DNA of 64,000 bases from Dolomedes plantarius (Eukaryota; Arthropoda; Arachnida; Araneae; Dolomedidae). The translations under genes and the position numbers were made by a program. Within the stretch, counting starts at the first letter, position 1. Every line of letters begins with the position of its first letter. A model generated the notes under the pieces. That model did not search any database. It was not told the origin of the DNA and saw only the letters and a program-made list of their open reading frames with translations. Below are positions 21,990 through 32,542 of the stretch, in pieces. The DNA is taken from positions 42,693,893 to 42,757,892 of the forward strand of contig OU015492.1 of the NCBI GenBank assembly GCA_907164885.2, read 5' to 3'.

Positions 21990-22854
21990 TGTGATAACTT
22001 CAGACTCCGGGTAGCTAAAAATGTTCAGAGTCAGTCTACTATGTTAAAATGCAGTTTTATTAAATTTAAGTAGGAAACTTTTTGCACTATTTACAATGTT
22101 GATCTACCTCTAGACATAGAGGGGAACTGGCCTTCGTAATAGCCAAATAATTTCGATGATAAGATGTCGGCAAGTAAATTCACAACGGAACTAGAAGGTC
22201 GGTACACAGCCTCTAGAGCATACAGCTCTGAAAATAGAATAACTTCGTAAGGAGAGTTATAACTCACGAGAAGCTTATAGAGCGGCCCGCTCTGAAATAT
22301 AGAGATAACTTCTTGATGAAGTAACGAGCTAACAGAAGCCTGTAGAGCAGGATGCTCAGAGATTGCTATACTTCAGGGTGAAGTATTAGTTGACGAGAAG
22401 CTTCGAGCGGGCTGCTCTGAAAAATAAAGTTCAGGATTAAGTCGGTCGCTCCAGCAAAACTTAGACGAAAGTGCTCTATAGATGAGAGTCTCGACCACGT
22501 CTGTTCAAAAAAATGGATTTCTTCTTCCGGCGTTGGCAATCGTGCTTCCGGTCACGTGACTGCAAATGTTTAGGTTGGCTGGCACAATTTGTGACGTCAT
22601 GTCCTTTGGCTGTGATTCGCTTGACAACGAAACCATGTGGTCGGCTCTTATAAATCAGCTGATCTGAAAATCATTAGTTCACGTCGAAATAGTCATTAGT
22701 TTACGTCTTCCCAGGGGCCGGCAGCTAGGAGCAACCCCATTCTCTGCTTCCAGACACCTTGACGCTGATCGATAGAACTGTTCGCAGGTCACCTGCTGTG
22801 GGAGGTCCGACTGCCTGGGTGATTTATTCGGAAAGGTCGTAACGGATTCTTACA
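21990..22854 (-). repeat. Probable solo LTR with degenerate internal tandem repeat
   Basis: The segment is bounded TG...CA on both strands (TGTGATAAC at 21990, TTACA ending at 22854) and sits between ATATAT flanks. Read on the minus strand it has AATAAA about 80 bp from its end, as in U3-R-U5. There is no coding sequence. At about 22200-22440 there are 3.5 degenerate units of about 63 bp, each containing GCTCTGAAA and a GAGAAGC/AGAAGCC-like core. Confidence 0.45.
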
Positions 22855-22866
22855 ATATATATATAC

Positions 22867-22942
<76 letters not shown>
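22855..22942. repeat. (TA)n microsatellite
   Basis: About 88 bases of TA with one CGTA interruption near its start, directly following the probable solo LTR. Confidence 0.95.
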
Positions 22943-22946
<4 letters not shown>

Positions 22947-23199
22947 GTTCCGTAACTGACTGACTGACTGACATATAACGCACAGACTAAACCGCTGGAC
23001 ATAAAGGACTGAAATTTTGCATGGCGATTCTTCTTATAGTGTAGAGGGTGCACTAAGAAAGAGCTTTGAAAAATTCTTCTTAGATTTTTTTAATTAAATT
23101 TTTAAGCTGTTTTTGAAACTTTGTTCCAAGTTTGAATTTAAAATAATAATCTGAGAGTTATAAAATTTATATCACGTGAAACATCATAAAAATTACTTT

Positions 23200-23200
23200 A

Positions 23201-23231
<31 letters not shown>

Positions 23232-23235
23232 ATAT

Positions 23236-23314
<79 letters not shown>
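23200..23314. repeat. (TA)n microsatellite with interruptions
   Basis: TA repeats broken by TGTA, AATA and AAATA variants, ending exactly where the Tc1-like element begins. Confidence 0.95.
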
Positions 23315-23317
<3 letters not shown>

Positions 23318-24722
23318 TCATGGACAAAAAAATTAGCGCACCAAGAAATAATTGCGGGATCGTAACGAAACTTGCAATGAAGGTACATGTCGGGGAGATA
23401 TGCAAATGATTAGAAATGCAGCGTGATTGCGCATTACGTATAGCCAGTAGAGGGCGTTGAACATCGTACTCTGTGGAGTATAAAACAGGTAACCAAACCT
23501 TGTTTGAGTGTGCTGAATCATTTACAAAAGAAGAGCTGAGATAGACATGCCATTACACCGTGTTCGAAGACAATATAAGCAGTTGTCGCAGTTTGAGAGG
23601 GGGAGAATCGTCGGGATGATGGAAGCTGGGTGGTCAGCTAGGCGAGTAGCTCGTCAATTAGGCCGCTCTGATTGTGTTGTGAGGAGGTGTTGGGACCAGT
23701 GGACCGGAGAGGTGTCATGTACACGAAGACCAGGCTCAGGACGCCCTCGACAGACCAGTCGTCGAGAAGACCGCCACATCGTAAGAAATTCACGCGTACA
23801 GCCAACTGCTTCATCGGCCGCCATCCAGGCACAGGTAGCACCTTCACTAGGGGCCTCTGTGACTTTTCGAACCATACGAAGGCGCCTGGCTGAAGGACAG
23901 TTGGTATCGCGGCGCCCATTACATGTGCTGCCATTGACGCCCACCCATCGACGCCTCCATTTGGAGTTTTGCCGCGCACGAGGAAACTGGACTGCAGCGG
24001 AATGGAACCAGGTCGTCTTTAGCGACGAATCCAGATTCAATCTCGGCAGTGATGACAATCGTGTTCGTGTGTGGAGAGCCCGTGGTGAACGCTTCAATCC
24101 TGCCTTTGCTGTACAACGACACATCTCTCCCACAGCTGGTGAGATGGTATGGGGTTCCATTGCCTACAATACACGGTCACCCCTAGTATTGTTCCGTGGC
24201 AACATGACAGCCCAGCGGTATGTTCAAGAAATCCTGCAACCACATGAGTTGCCACTCATGCAACGGCTCCCAGGAACCATTTTTCAACAAGACAATGCTC
24301 GGCCTCATACGGCAAGGGTGTCACAAGACTGTCTCCGCACTGTTACTACCCTTCCTTGGCCTGCCCGATCCCCAGATTTGTCTCCAATCGAGCATATGTG
24401 GGATCATTTGGGACGACGAGTTGGGCATCTCACGAGTTTGAACGAACTAGAGGCAAGGTTACAGCAAATATGGAACGAAATGTCTCCAGACATCATACAG
24501 AACTTGTATGACTCAATGCCCGATCGTATCTCATCGTGCATTCGCGTAGAGGGGGTCCAACGGAGTATTAACTCCTCCGTTCTTTTGCCTTTTTCTCTGA
24601 AATAAATTATCCTTTTTCTTTGATTTTCTTATTACTTTTATCAAAGTAGTCATTACGTATGTAAAATTTCGTTTCATTTTGAGGACTCCTTCTTGGTGCG
24701 CTAATTTTTTTGTCCGTGAGTG
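23315..24722 (+). mobile_element. Tc1-like transposon, complete, 1408 bp
   Basis: The terminal inverted repeats begin CACTCATGGACAAAAAAATT (23315) and, from the right end, CACTCACGGACAAAAAAATT (24722), followed on both sides by AGCGCACCAAGAA. TA flanks both ends. It carries a single intact transposase gene. Intact TIRs and frame make this the most recent-looking element in the window. A 3' end fragment of the same family lies at 26735-26906. Confidence 0.95.
23547..24605 (+). CDS. Tc1-like transposase, intact, 352 aa
   Basis: A cut-and-paste transposase that binds its own TIRs and inserts at TA. The N-terminal paired-like helix-turn-helix is at about residues 10-60 (SQFERGRIVGMMEAG, ARRVARQLGRS), followed by a basic linker with a GRPR AT-hook-like motif (65-68), a second helix-turn-helix (about 75-120), then the DDE core: VFSDESRFN (Asp160), IFQQDNARPH (Asp249) and SPDLSPIEHMW (Glu282). 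By hand count 32 residues separate the second Asp and the Glu, against 34 in classic Tc1. The start is the first ATG, 232 bp inside the element, and the length is normal for the family. All catalytic residues are present, so it may encode active enzyme. No intron is evident. It would act on its own element and could mobilise shorter relatives. Confidence 0.95.
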   Translation: MPLHRVRRQYKQLSQFERGRIVGMMEAGWSARRVARQLGRSDCVVRRCWDQWTGEVSCTRRPGSGRPRQTSRREDRHIVRNSRVQPTASSAAIQAQVAPSLGASVTFRTIRRRLAEGQLVSRRPLHVLPLTPTHRRLHLEFCRARGNWTAAEWNQVVFSDESRFNLGSDDNRVRVWRARGERFNPAFAVQRHISPTAGEMVWGSIAYNTRSPLVLFRGNMTAQRYVQEILQPHELPLMQRLPGTIFQQDNARPHTARVSQDCLRTVTTLPWPARSPDLSPIEHMWDHLGRRVGHLTSLNELEARLQQIWNEMSPDIIQNLYDSMPDRISSCIRVEGVQRSINSSVLLPFSLK

Positions 24723-24734
24723 TATATATATATG

Positions 24735-24998
24735 AAGCCCGGTGGCGTAGTGGTTAAAAGCGTCAAGCTGCCATCCCACAGGTCCAGGGTTCAACTCCGG
24801 TCGACCCAGCCTTTCATCCCTTCAGTGAGTCGATAAAATGAGGACCAAGCATGCTTGGGAACTAAACTTTGGGGGTCCCACGTCAGGTAGAGCACCTGAC
24901 TGAGACATATGCTGTATGGCACCCCATGCCCACGGTTACGAAAGCGGAGATGGGTACCGCCAGCCCTGGTCCACACCGGACTGTTGCGCCGTGAGTTT
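24735..24998 (+). mobile_element. tRNA-derived SINE
   Basis: It begins GAAGCCCGGTGGCGTAGTGG with A-box-like TGGCGTAGTGGTTAAAAGC, then a B box GGTTCAACTCC about 40 bases later. The body continues through GACTGAGACATATGCTGTAT and CACACCGGACTGTTGCGCC and ends in a (TA)n-like tail. Short TA arrays on both sides hide any target duplication. The body differs from the other SINEs here. Confidence 0.85.
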
Positions 24999-25003
24999 AT
25001 ATA

Positions 25004-25032
25004 TATATATATATATGTATGTATATATATAT
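25004..25032. repeat. Short (TA)n array
   Basis: About 29 bases of TA/TGTA following the SINE. Confidence 0.85.
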
Positions 25033-25033
25033 T

Positions 25034-26010
25034 GTCACGGGTAAAAGTGACATTGTAGAGAGTAGAAAAGGATAATGAATGAGCCTGTGAAAAGGTCGGA
25101 TAGATGAAGCAATCTGGGAAAATAAGAATCCATAGAAGAGGGTAGAAAGGAGAATATTGATGGATCCTATAGAAGTAAAAAAATCGTTACGGTATGAAAA
25201 GAAATATCACGAAGAAACGCCAGATGAGTAAGGCGAAACGAAGCAAGTATGGCATGAAAAGAGATGACAGATGGGAAACGGTTAAGAAGAAGAATAGGTC
25301 TATAAGAAGGGAGAGGATAGATAGATAGGAGTGAGAGGCTTAAGAAAAATGACTTAGCCGAAAAGAATAGGAGATCGGAAGCGAGAGAAGAGCGGCAGAG
25401 ATCAAATATGATCCCCGGAAAAGGTACGGATAATGAGATGGGAATGAACGCTTCAGCAGGGCCGGATGGAAACTTCCAGAACAAAATAAGGGCCCAATCA
25501 GGAAAATATAGGAGGAGTTAGAGGAAGATGAGACAGATATAAAAGAAGCGGGATAAAGATTACATGCAGAGAGAGAGATTTGGTTGCCTAGGAAAGATGA
25601 CCGAATGTGCGTAGAGACAGCCATTCCCCGACGAACGAAGGAGTGATGCCCGTCGGATTGACCAAGCGACCGTGTACATGAATCTGAATTAGGAGTCCTG
25701 CTACACGAAGAGTTACTTGACCCGACGGATGACAAAGCGAGCCCCGAGAACTGGCCGCTAGCCGACGAAGTGAATACCCGCTCTAAGGGAACTTAACGAA
25801 GGACGTCCGCCAGCAGCTAACTGATATACCCCCACCTATGCTGTTACTGTGCGAAGTTCATCATGATTCCTGACACGTGCCCAGGTCTACGAATGCAGCG
25901 TCAATAAAGGTACGTGTGGCACTTGTTCATTTATATTGTAAAACTGTGTATGCCTATCTAGAACTCATCCATTAAATAGTCCAATAATACCTCAGAAATG
26001 ACTAAATGAA
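25034..26010 (+). repeat. Probable solo LTR, strongly purine-rich
   Basis: It begins TGTCACGGGTAAAAGTGACA. The first 600 bases are very rich in G and A on the plus strand. A TATA-like GATATAAAAGAAG lies at about 25534 and an AATAAAGG at about 25911, an LTR-like promoter and poly(A) layout. There is no coding capacity. The right end is uncertain (candidates at 25930-26010), and no paired LTR exists in the window. Confidence 0.4.
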
Positions 26011-26350
26011 TTATATGTAGTTCATGAAGTCCACCGGTAGTTATTATAAAAATTAGAAGACTTAAAATAGGGTTGTTAGGACAATAATTGTATCATGTAT
26101 TGTAATGTATTTATGTGTGTTAATAATTTCAATAAATCTATCCATTTGCAATTTCAAATAGGTGACTAGATTATTTTATTCAAAAAAACACAACTCAATT
26201 AAATAAGATGATATTTATCAGGTAGTATGGTAAATGATTTATATATATATTGGCAATACACCTCAAATTTAGCTACCTCGATAGTAATCATTTAATGAAT
26301 AAGATAAACAATTTAGTTATTGCGGAACATTCTCCAAAACGTTAAACACC
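26011..26350. other. Non-coding AT-rich DNA
   Basis: No gene or repeat family recognised. Confidence 0.5.
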
Positions 26351-26351
26351 C

Positions 26352-26352
<1 letters not shown>

Positions 26353-26430
<78 letters not shown>
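26353..26430. repeat. (TA)n microsatellite
   Basis: About 78 bases of TA adjoining the Tc1 fragment on its right. Confidence 0.95.
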
Positions 26431-26431
<1 letters not shown>

Positions 26432-26720
26432 GACTTTGGATGAGTTCTTGGTGTACAGCAGACCAAGCAGCTTCCACACGTTGCCAAAGTTGATCTGCTG
26501 TGGCAGCTGGGGATGGAATCTGGGTCAATCGTAGAGCAACCATGGACCACATGTTTTCTATCGGCGAAAGATCCGGAGAGCGAGGCGACCAGGGAAGCAA
26601 TTCAATGTGGCGATTGACGAAGAACCGTTGGACAATGCGCGCCACGTGTGGTCGCGCATTATCCTGTTGAAATATGGCTGTGGGCAAGTTCTGAAGGACA
26701 ACTGGCTCCAACACAACTGG
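26432..26720 (-). pseudogene. Tc1-like transposase C-terminal fragment (second family)
   Basis: Minus-strand frame with AIFQQDNARPHVARI, then LPWSPRSPDLSPIENMW, carrying the second Asp and the Glu with 34 residues between them (classic DD34E). It continues through ADQLWQRVEAAW to IQSLYK. The N-terminal half, both DNA-binding motifs and the first Asp are absent, and no TIR is visible. It differs from the intact transposase at 23547, so it is another Tc1 family. It abuts a scrap of that other element at 26735. Confidence 0.85.
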
Positions 26721-26734
26721 TCCAACGGACAACT

Positions 26735-26906
26735 GGTCCAACGGAGTATTAACTCCTCCGTTCTTTTGCCCTTTTCTCTGAAATAAATTATCGTTTTTCT
26801 TTGATTTTCTTATCATTGACTTATATCAAAGTAGTCATTACGTATGTAAAATTTCTTTCATTTTGACTATTCCTTCTTGGTGCGCTAATTTTTTTGTCCA
26901 TGAGTG
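26735..26906 (+). mobile_element. 3' end fragment of the Tc1-like element family at 23315
   Basis: This matches the last 170 bases of the complete element, from GGTCCAACGGAGTATTAACT through the TTGGTGCGCTAATTTTTTTG terminal repeat to GAGTG. The last codons of the transposase are included. It is joined on the left to short repeated AACTGGTCCAACGGA-type units and an opposite-strand fragment of a different Tc1 family. Confidence 0.9.
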
Positions 26907-26922
26907 TATGCATATATATATG

Positions 26923-27404
26923 CAGTCGAACTTACATATATCGAACTCTTAGCAAATCTCCATGTTCATTACATAAAAAAACTGTTTCCATATATCGAAA
27001 AAATATCTATATATCGAAATTTTTTCCACGACATATTGGGAAATTTTATTCCACTTTATAATAATATCTTTCAACTTTTGGCGTTTGAAAGAATACTTCG
27101 TGGAAAATATCCCTGATGAAGTTTTTAATGGGCTGAATGTAACCACTGTCTGGATCATTGTTTTTTTTTAATGGTATATAGTACTCTATAAAACTTTCAT
27201 ATTAATTCATTTTTTAGTTATTAACTTTCATTTAATGTGATTCGCCTAGAAATTGGAAATGGAGTTTCGTATACGAAAGTTCGCTTTAATTTTAATGTTT
27301 TAGAAGAATTATGATAAAATTAAGATCAATTCTAAATATCGAAATTTCTATATATCGAATTTTTTTCCGGCATTTTACTACTTCGATATATGGAGGTTCG
27401 ACTG
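26923..27404. mobile_element. pogo/Tigger-like MITE
   Basis: About 480 bp with inverted ends: CAGTCGAACTTACATATATC at the left, and at the right CTTCGATATATGGAGGTTCG then ACTG. A TA follows the right end; the left TA is mutated to TG. ATATATCGAAA-type motifs recur internally. I see no convincing transposase frame. Confidence 0.75.
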
Positions 27405-27406
27405 TA

Positions 27407-28545
27407 TATTGGCATTAATTGCATACATTGACCGTTGTATTTAATCTTAACGTACTCCGTAGTGAATTACGGGTATTCAGCTAGTGTTTGTATAACTTAT
27501 TTTGCGTTGAAAATCTTATTAACGATTACAATATGAGCACCAGAATGCTACGTTAGTTTTCTATAGAGGAATATATGTCATTCAAAATTATGACATTTAA
27601 CAAGCAAGGGAAAGAAAATAATTATCATTTTAGTCATTTACGAAGATACCCTCTTCATAGTCTAGCCTGTATAAAAGTTAATCTTACACTGTCATACAAC
27701 AACTTTGCAAATGTTTTTAAAAATTTCAGTTCCGTGAAATGATCAGATAAATTTTTGCTTATCTAAAACGTGAATGGAATTCCAAAAATTGTATTTACGA
27801 ACTATCGGACTAAAAAGTGTACGTTTATTAGCCGAGGGGAAAATACTGTTGGAAAACAATGCCATTTAAGTAAGGAAAAGAGGCAATCGACTCGCCGTTT
27901 AAGGGCTGTCTCGAACTCCGAGTACAATTATTTTCATGTATCTTCATTTCGTTTTACAAATTACGTCGCGTCAGGGCTGATCTTTCTCTCGAGACCAATG
28001 TTCAAGCAAATGAGAAGAACAAGAAAATGGCTCATTTCGTAGACAAGTAATTGAGCTCGGGACTTTGGAAAGTACGTGATATGTTGCAAGGCTAGTGGTG
28101 GTTAAGGAACCGAAGCGACAGGTGAAAACTACTTGTTACAGAAAATATAAAACTAAGAACATATATAAAATAATATAAATATTCCTGTATTGTAGAGGAA
28201 TAAAATTATAAGATTACTTGATTCAAAATAATACTGTAGACCGTAATAGTCTAAAAAATGCACACAATCTAATATCGCATTTAAAATTAGAAGATTTTGC
28301 TTATCTAATCCTTTTCTTAATCAATAAACATCAAGCTATTCAGTATTTTAATTTAAAAATTAGTTAAACCTTTAATTATTTTAATTACTTTACTAAAAAT
28401 ATAACATATTTACGTCATTACTTAGTATTACTGTTAACTGAAAGTATTAGTATTCTACTTCATTTTTTAAGATTAAATTTCTATTCCAAAACTACGACGT
28501 AATTATGGGATTTCCTAATACTAGTTACGTAATAAATTTGTTTAC
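27407..28545. other. AT-rich DNA, no gene seen
   Basis: The 90-residue frame at 27770-28042 shows no known motif; the rest is very AT-rich unique sequence. Confidence 0.5.
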
Positions 28546-29194
28546 TTTTCAATCATTTTAATTTCTTTTATGAATTCTCTATTTCTTGGAATCAATATTA
28601 TGAAATATCCTTTACCTATCTATAATCATGGCTTTCTTTTTTAACAATTTAAATTTTCTTTCTATGCATATAACACTTTCCTTTAGTAGCCCAACGTATT
28701 ATGATCTTTTCATTTTCTGATTTAATTCAATACATATTTCCATTATGTGACATTCAGTCATGTCCCTGGCTGCAGCTTGAAGAACTACTCAATAAAATTA
28801 ACAATCCTTATTCAAATTAGCAATTTCTGAATTTAAATCCCTTTCCATAGATCATATACACCAGTTCTTGTATTATGGAATATCTAGGGGAAAGCCTAAG
28901 TCATTTTTAAAAAAATATTCTTTTAACACATTTATTTTCACAGAATATCAAAACATTAAAGTTATGTAGAGTAACTTTCAAAAGTTGGTTCTTGACGATT
29001 TTTTCAAAATGAGGCTCAAAACATCCTCCGTAAAATTATAGTTTTAATAATATTGATTTCTTCTATGAATATTCTATTTCTTGTCATCTGTATTATGACA
29101 TATACATTACCTTTTGTAAAATCTTTGCTTTCTTTAACCATTTAAATTTTCTTTCTATGAATATAACACCTTCCTTTTGTAGCCCAACGTGTTA

Positions 29195-30027
29195 CACTCT
29201 TAGACCAAAAAAAAAGGATGCACCAAGAAGGAGTGATCCAAATGAGACGAAAATGGGTAGATGTGATGTATATGTACATAAAAACAAATGATTACGATTT
29301 GAGCAAAGTTGGATGATATTATCATACTTTAAATGATGAAAATTTCTTGTTGCTCCTTACATGCATAATCATGTAGGGTGAACTGAAATCTCAAGTCTTA
29401 TTCTCCTTCAGTAGCTGTTGGTGTTCCAGTGAAGTGTAGTGACGCCAGACAAGTGTAGTACGCATTTGCTGTTCGCTCAAGCACTCGCGAAAGAGCGTAC
29501 GTGTAAAGGGCCCTAAGGATGAATTTGGGGCTGTGAGTGCCGCTCTGACGATTCCTCGGTCCTCACGTTCCGTTGTTTCTATAGGTCGACAGCTTCCTTC
29601 TTGACGCTGTGTTCGGCCATGATTCACCCATTCCTGTCAAAATTGTCTAAAAGTGGTATCGTTCCTATCGAAATGTCGAGCGATCCGTCGCTTAGACCAA
29701 CCGGCGTCTTTGAGGCCAACTACACGTCCTCTCTCAAATGCTGACACCTACGCATATTGTTCGCTCTCCTGTATGCGAGGCATAGTTGCTGTTTACTAAG
29801 ATTACACGGAATGAAATTCGCAAAGAATTTATGACCTGGAATCGAAATTTCTCCTCTTTAATATCCTGCCAGTTGCGCAGTTAAGATGCGCTGCAGAGTC
29901 ACTTGTTCATTCATTTGCGCCAAACTTAAAGATTTTGCGTTTTCCGTAGAAACTTGTATGCATATCAATTTGTATCCAATTTGCATTACCCCTTCTTGGT
30001 GCGTCGTGCTTTTTTTGTATAAGAGTG
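29195..30027 (-). mobile_element. Tc1-like element, internally deleted, inserted in duplication copy 2
   Basis: 833 bp with terminal repeats CACTCTTAGACC... at the left and, read inward from the right, CACTCTTATAC, each followed by a poly(A/T) stretch and GCACCAAGAAGG. TA flanks both sides (29193-29194, 30028-30029). The first duplication copy shows the uninterrupted sequence CGTATTATGATCTTTTC, the empty site. The interior holds only a minus-strand N-terminal transposase remnant. Confidence 0.92.
29391..29750 (-). pseudogene. Tc1-like transposase N-terminal remnant
   Basis: On the minus strand the pieces read RGRVVGLKDAGWSKRRIARH, a Tc1 helix-turn-helix, then after a stop GRTQRQEGSCRPIETTERED (the basic linker) and RTLFRECLSEQQMRTTLVWR. 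The catalytic half is deleted. The domain order matches the intact gene at 23547, but the sequence is clearly a different family. Confidence 0.8.
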
Positions 30028-30377
30028 TATGATATTTTCATTTTCTAATGCAACTCACTGTTATTTTTAACTGACTGAACATTCAACCATAGGTCAGGTT
30101 TGAGTGCAGCTTGAAGAACTACTTAATGAAATTAACAATCCTTATTCAAATTCGCGACGTTTGAATTTAAATTCCTTTCCTCAGATCATCCACGCCAATT
30201 CATATATTCTGCAATATCTTTCGGAAAGCCTAAATCCCAAGTCATTTTCAAAAAACAATACTTTACCACCTTTATTTTCATGGAATATCAGAACATTCAA
30301 GTTTTTCAGAGTAGCTTTATAGAAAGTCCACTCTAGACGACTTTTTTCAAAATAAGGCTAAAAAGCTCCTTCCGCCC

Positions 30378-30649
30378 TAAAATTAATTAATTTCACTACT
30401 CTTTACCTTTTCTCTTTGTCGTTAGAAATTAAGAATATCTACAATATTAGTTGAAAGACCGTAGGAATTTCAGATCTAAAAGTGTCTCAGAGATTTTTGG
30501 AGTTACCTCCTTTTCCTTGTTGCAATATACATTTTGTATCATCTCTGAAAAGCCAACTGTTAGTCATTGTTTAACGATTTAACTTTTCTTCCGTCTCGTA
30601 CGATTATTAATTATTAATGGATAATTCTGCTCAAACTACACACAAACTT

Positions 30650-30650
<1 letters not shown>
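30378..30650. other. Non-coding DNA
   Basis: AT-rich spacer; nothing recognised. Confidence 0.5.

Positions 30651-30654
<4 letters not shown>

Positions 30655-30741
<87 letters not shown>
30655..30741. repeat. (CT)n(TA)n compound microsatellite
   Basis: CT repeats (30655-30688) pass into TA repeats that end exactly at the next transposon terminus. Confidence 0.95.
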
Positions 30742-30744
<3 letters not shown>

Positions 30745-30784
30745 CGTGTCCATCGAAGGAGTCTCTGGTTTCAAAACTAAAAAT

Positions 30785-31468
30785 TTCTCTATTCTAAAAA
30801 AAAGTAACTCCCGCTGCCGCTGTCAAAAGCTTGTCACGCTATCTCCTCCGAAACCGCTGGGAGTATGGGGTCTAGAGTGATACCAATGGATGCAGAAAAA
30901 TGGAGTGATCAAAGTAATACATGTCTCATCTTCGTCGGACTTTAATTTATTTTATTTATTTTTCTATGATTGTGGGAAAATATTGACCTTTTCATCTTCA
31001 GATTACGATAACTCACCAAAAAAGAATCGTTGAATTTTGTTCTTTATATAATCTAAGACTATAGACATTTCTCTTTTGAACTAGACCTCATTTGTTTAAA
31101 AATATTTTAAAACAGACTAATATTTTCATCAAAATATGAAACACAGTTTTTCAAGAAATATGGTCACATATATGGATGTAATATCGATGCTCCTCGAGTT
31201 TTTATCTTACAAAGACAATATTTACATCACCTGGAAGCTGAAAGCTTTCTTATTCATATAAAACTCATTTCAAGTCTCTATCTTAAAATTTCGATTTTTA
31301 ATTGAATTTTAAAGCTGATAATTCAACAGTGATGAAAAGCTCTTCGCATAAGGGTTACAACTGTAAATGGATGGAAGCTGTTACATTACCCGTGAATCAC
31401 CTCTTTGTATTTTTCTATTAGCCCTAACAGAGGAGCGAGCGTAGCGAGCCTCGGAGCGAAGCCCCTAG
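30785..31468 (+). mobile_element. Possible non-autonomous Helitron inside a mariner arm
   Basis: The inserted segment ends GGAGCGAAGCCCCTAG followed by T, preceded by an inverted-repeat-prone GAGCGAGCGTAGCGAGCCTC stretch, as in Helitron 3' ends. Joining the flanks restores the other mariner arm well. The 5' end is unclear: TCTCTATTCT starts near 30785, but the preceding base is not the expected A. There is no coding capacity. Confidence 0.45.
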
Positions 31469-31604
31469 TCTCAAAAACAAAAATATTTTGAAGAATGTAA
31501 CAAACGGCATGTTTATCATGAAAGCTGTAAGAATTTTATACACTAATTTTCGAAATAGTTACAAAAGCTGCTAACAGATGGCGGTGTTAGCCAAATTTTA
31601 CTGG

Positions 31605-31850
31605 CGCTGGCATGGATCGGCCTCCGTATTCGCCGGACCTGAGTCCTTGTGACTATTTTGTGCGGGGCACATTAAAGATACTGTCTGCAGAAACCATCCC
31701 ACCACACTGGACGATATTAAATTGGCGATCTTTGTGGCAGCTGAATCGATTTCTGTTGAGACACTACAGGGTGTGATGGCAAATCTTATCGTTCGTTTGC
31801 GCCACCTCCGTACAGCGAATGGTGGACATTTTGAAAGTATTGAGATGCAG
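31605..31850 (+). pseudogene. C-terminal remnant of mariner-like transposase
   Basis: One frame reads MDRPPYSPDLSPCDYF, the block around the third catalytic Asp of mariner-type transposases, followed by a stretch with frame changes, ending near a GGHFE-like segment at about 31820-31840. The upstream two thirds are missing. It is closest in style to the fragments at 6540 and 39895. Confidence 0.75.
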
Positions 31851-32072
31851 TGATTGCAAAGACTGCTTGCAAAGACTACGAATTTATTTATGCATGCTCA
31901 TACAAGTTGTAGAGAGCCATCTGTTAGCAGCTTTTCTAACTATTTCGAAAATTAGTGTATAAAATTCTTAGAGCTTTCACGATAAACATACCGTTTGTTG
32001 CATTCTTCTACAGATCTTTGTTTTCCAGTTTTTTAATTTTGAAATCAGGGACTCCTTCGCTGGACACGCTAG

Positions 32073-32542
<470 letters not shown>

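Larger units (their letters stand above)
28551..30375. repeat. Imperfect tandem duplication of a roughly 490-bp unit
   Basis: Copy 1 (about 28551-29040) and copy 2 (about 29041-29194 plus 30028-30375) share TTCTATGAAT..CTATTTCTTG, then AAATTTTCTTTCTATG, TAGCCCAACGT, GCAGCTTGAAGAACTACT, ATTAACAATCCTTATTCAAA and the closing CAAAA..GAGGCT/AAGGCT segments in the same order. Copy 2 is interrupted by a Tc1-like element. The two copies have diverged by many substitutions, so the duplication is old. Confidence 0.85.
30742..32072. mobile_element. Long-TIR mariner-like element, interrupted
   Basis: The ends CAGCGTGTCCATCGAAGGAG (30742) and the complement of GGACACGCTAG (32072) form inverted repeats. 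The inner part of the left arm resumes at about 31470: AACAAACGGCATGTTTATCA and TAAGAATTTTATACACTAAT match the complement of 31910-32020. So the left arm was split by about 690 bp of other DNA. Without this the element is about 640 bp with arms of about 150 bp. TA arrays lie on both sides. Confidence 0.8.

Noticed and set aside
23638..24160. Minus-strand frames of 113 and 168 residues opposite the Tc1-like transposase
   Set aside because: They are shadows of the real plus-strand gene, which has all family motifs.
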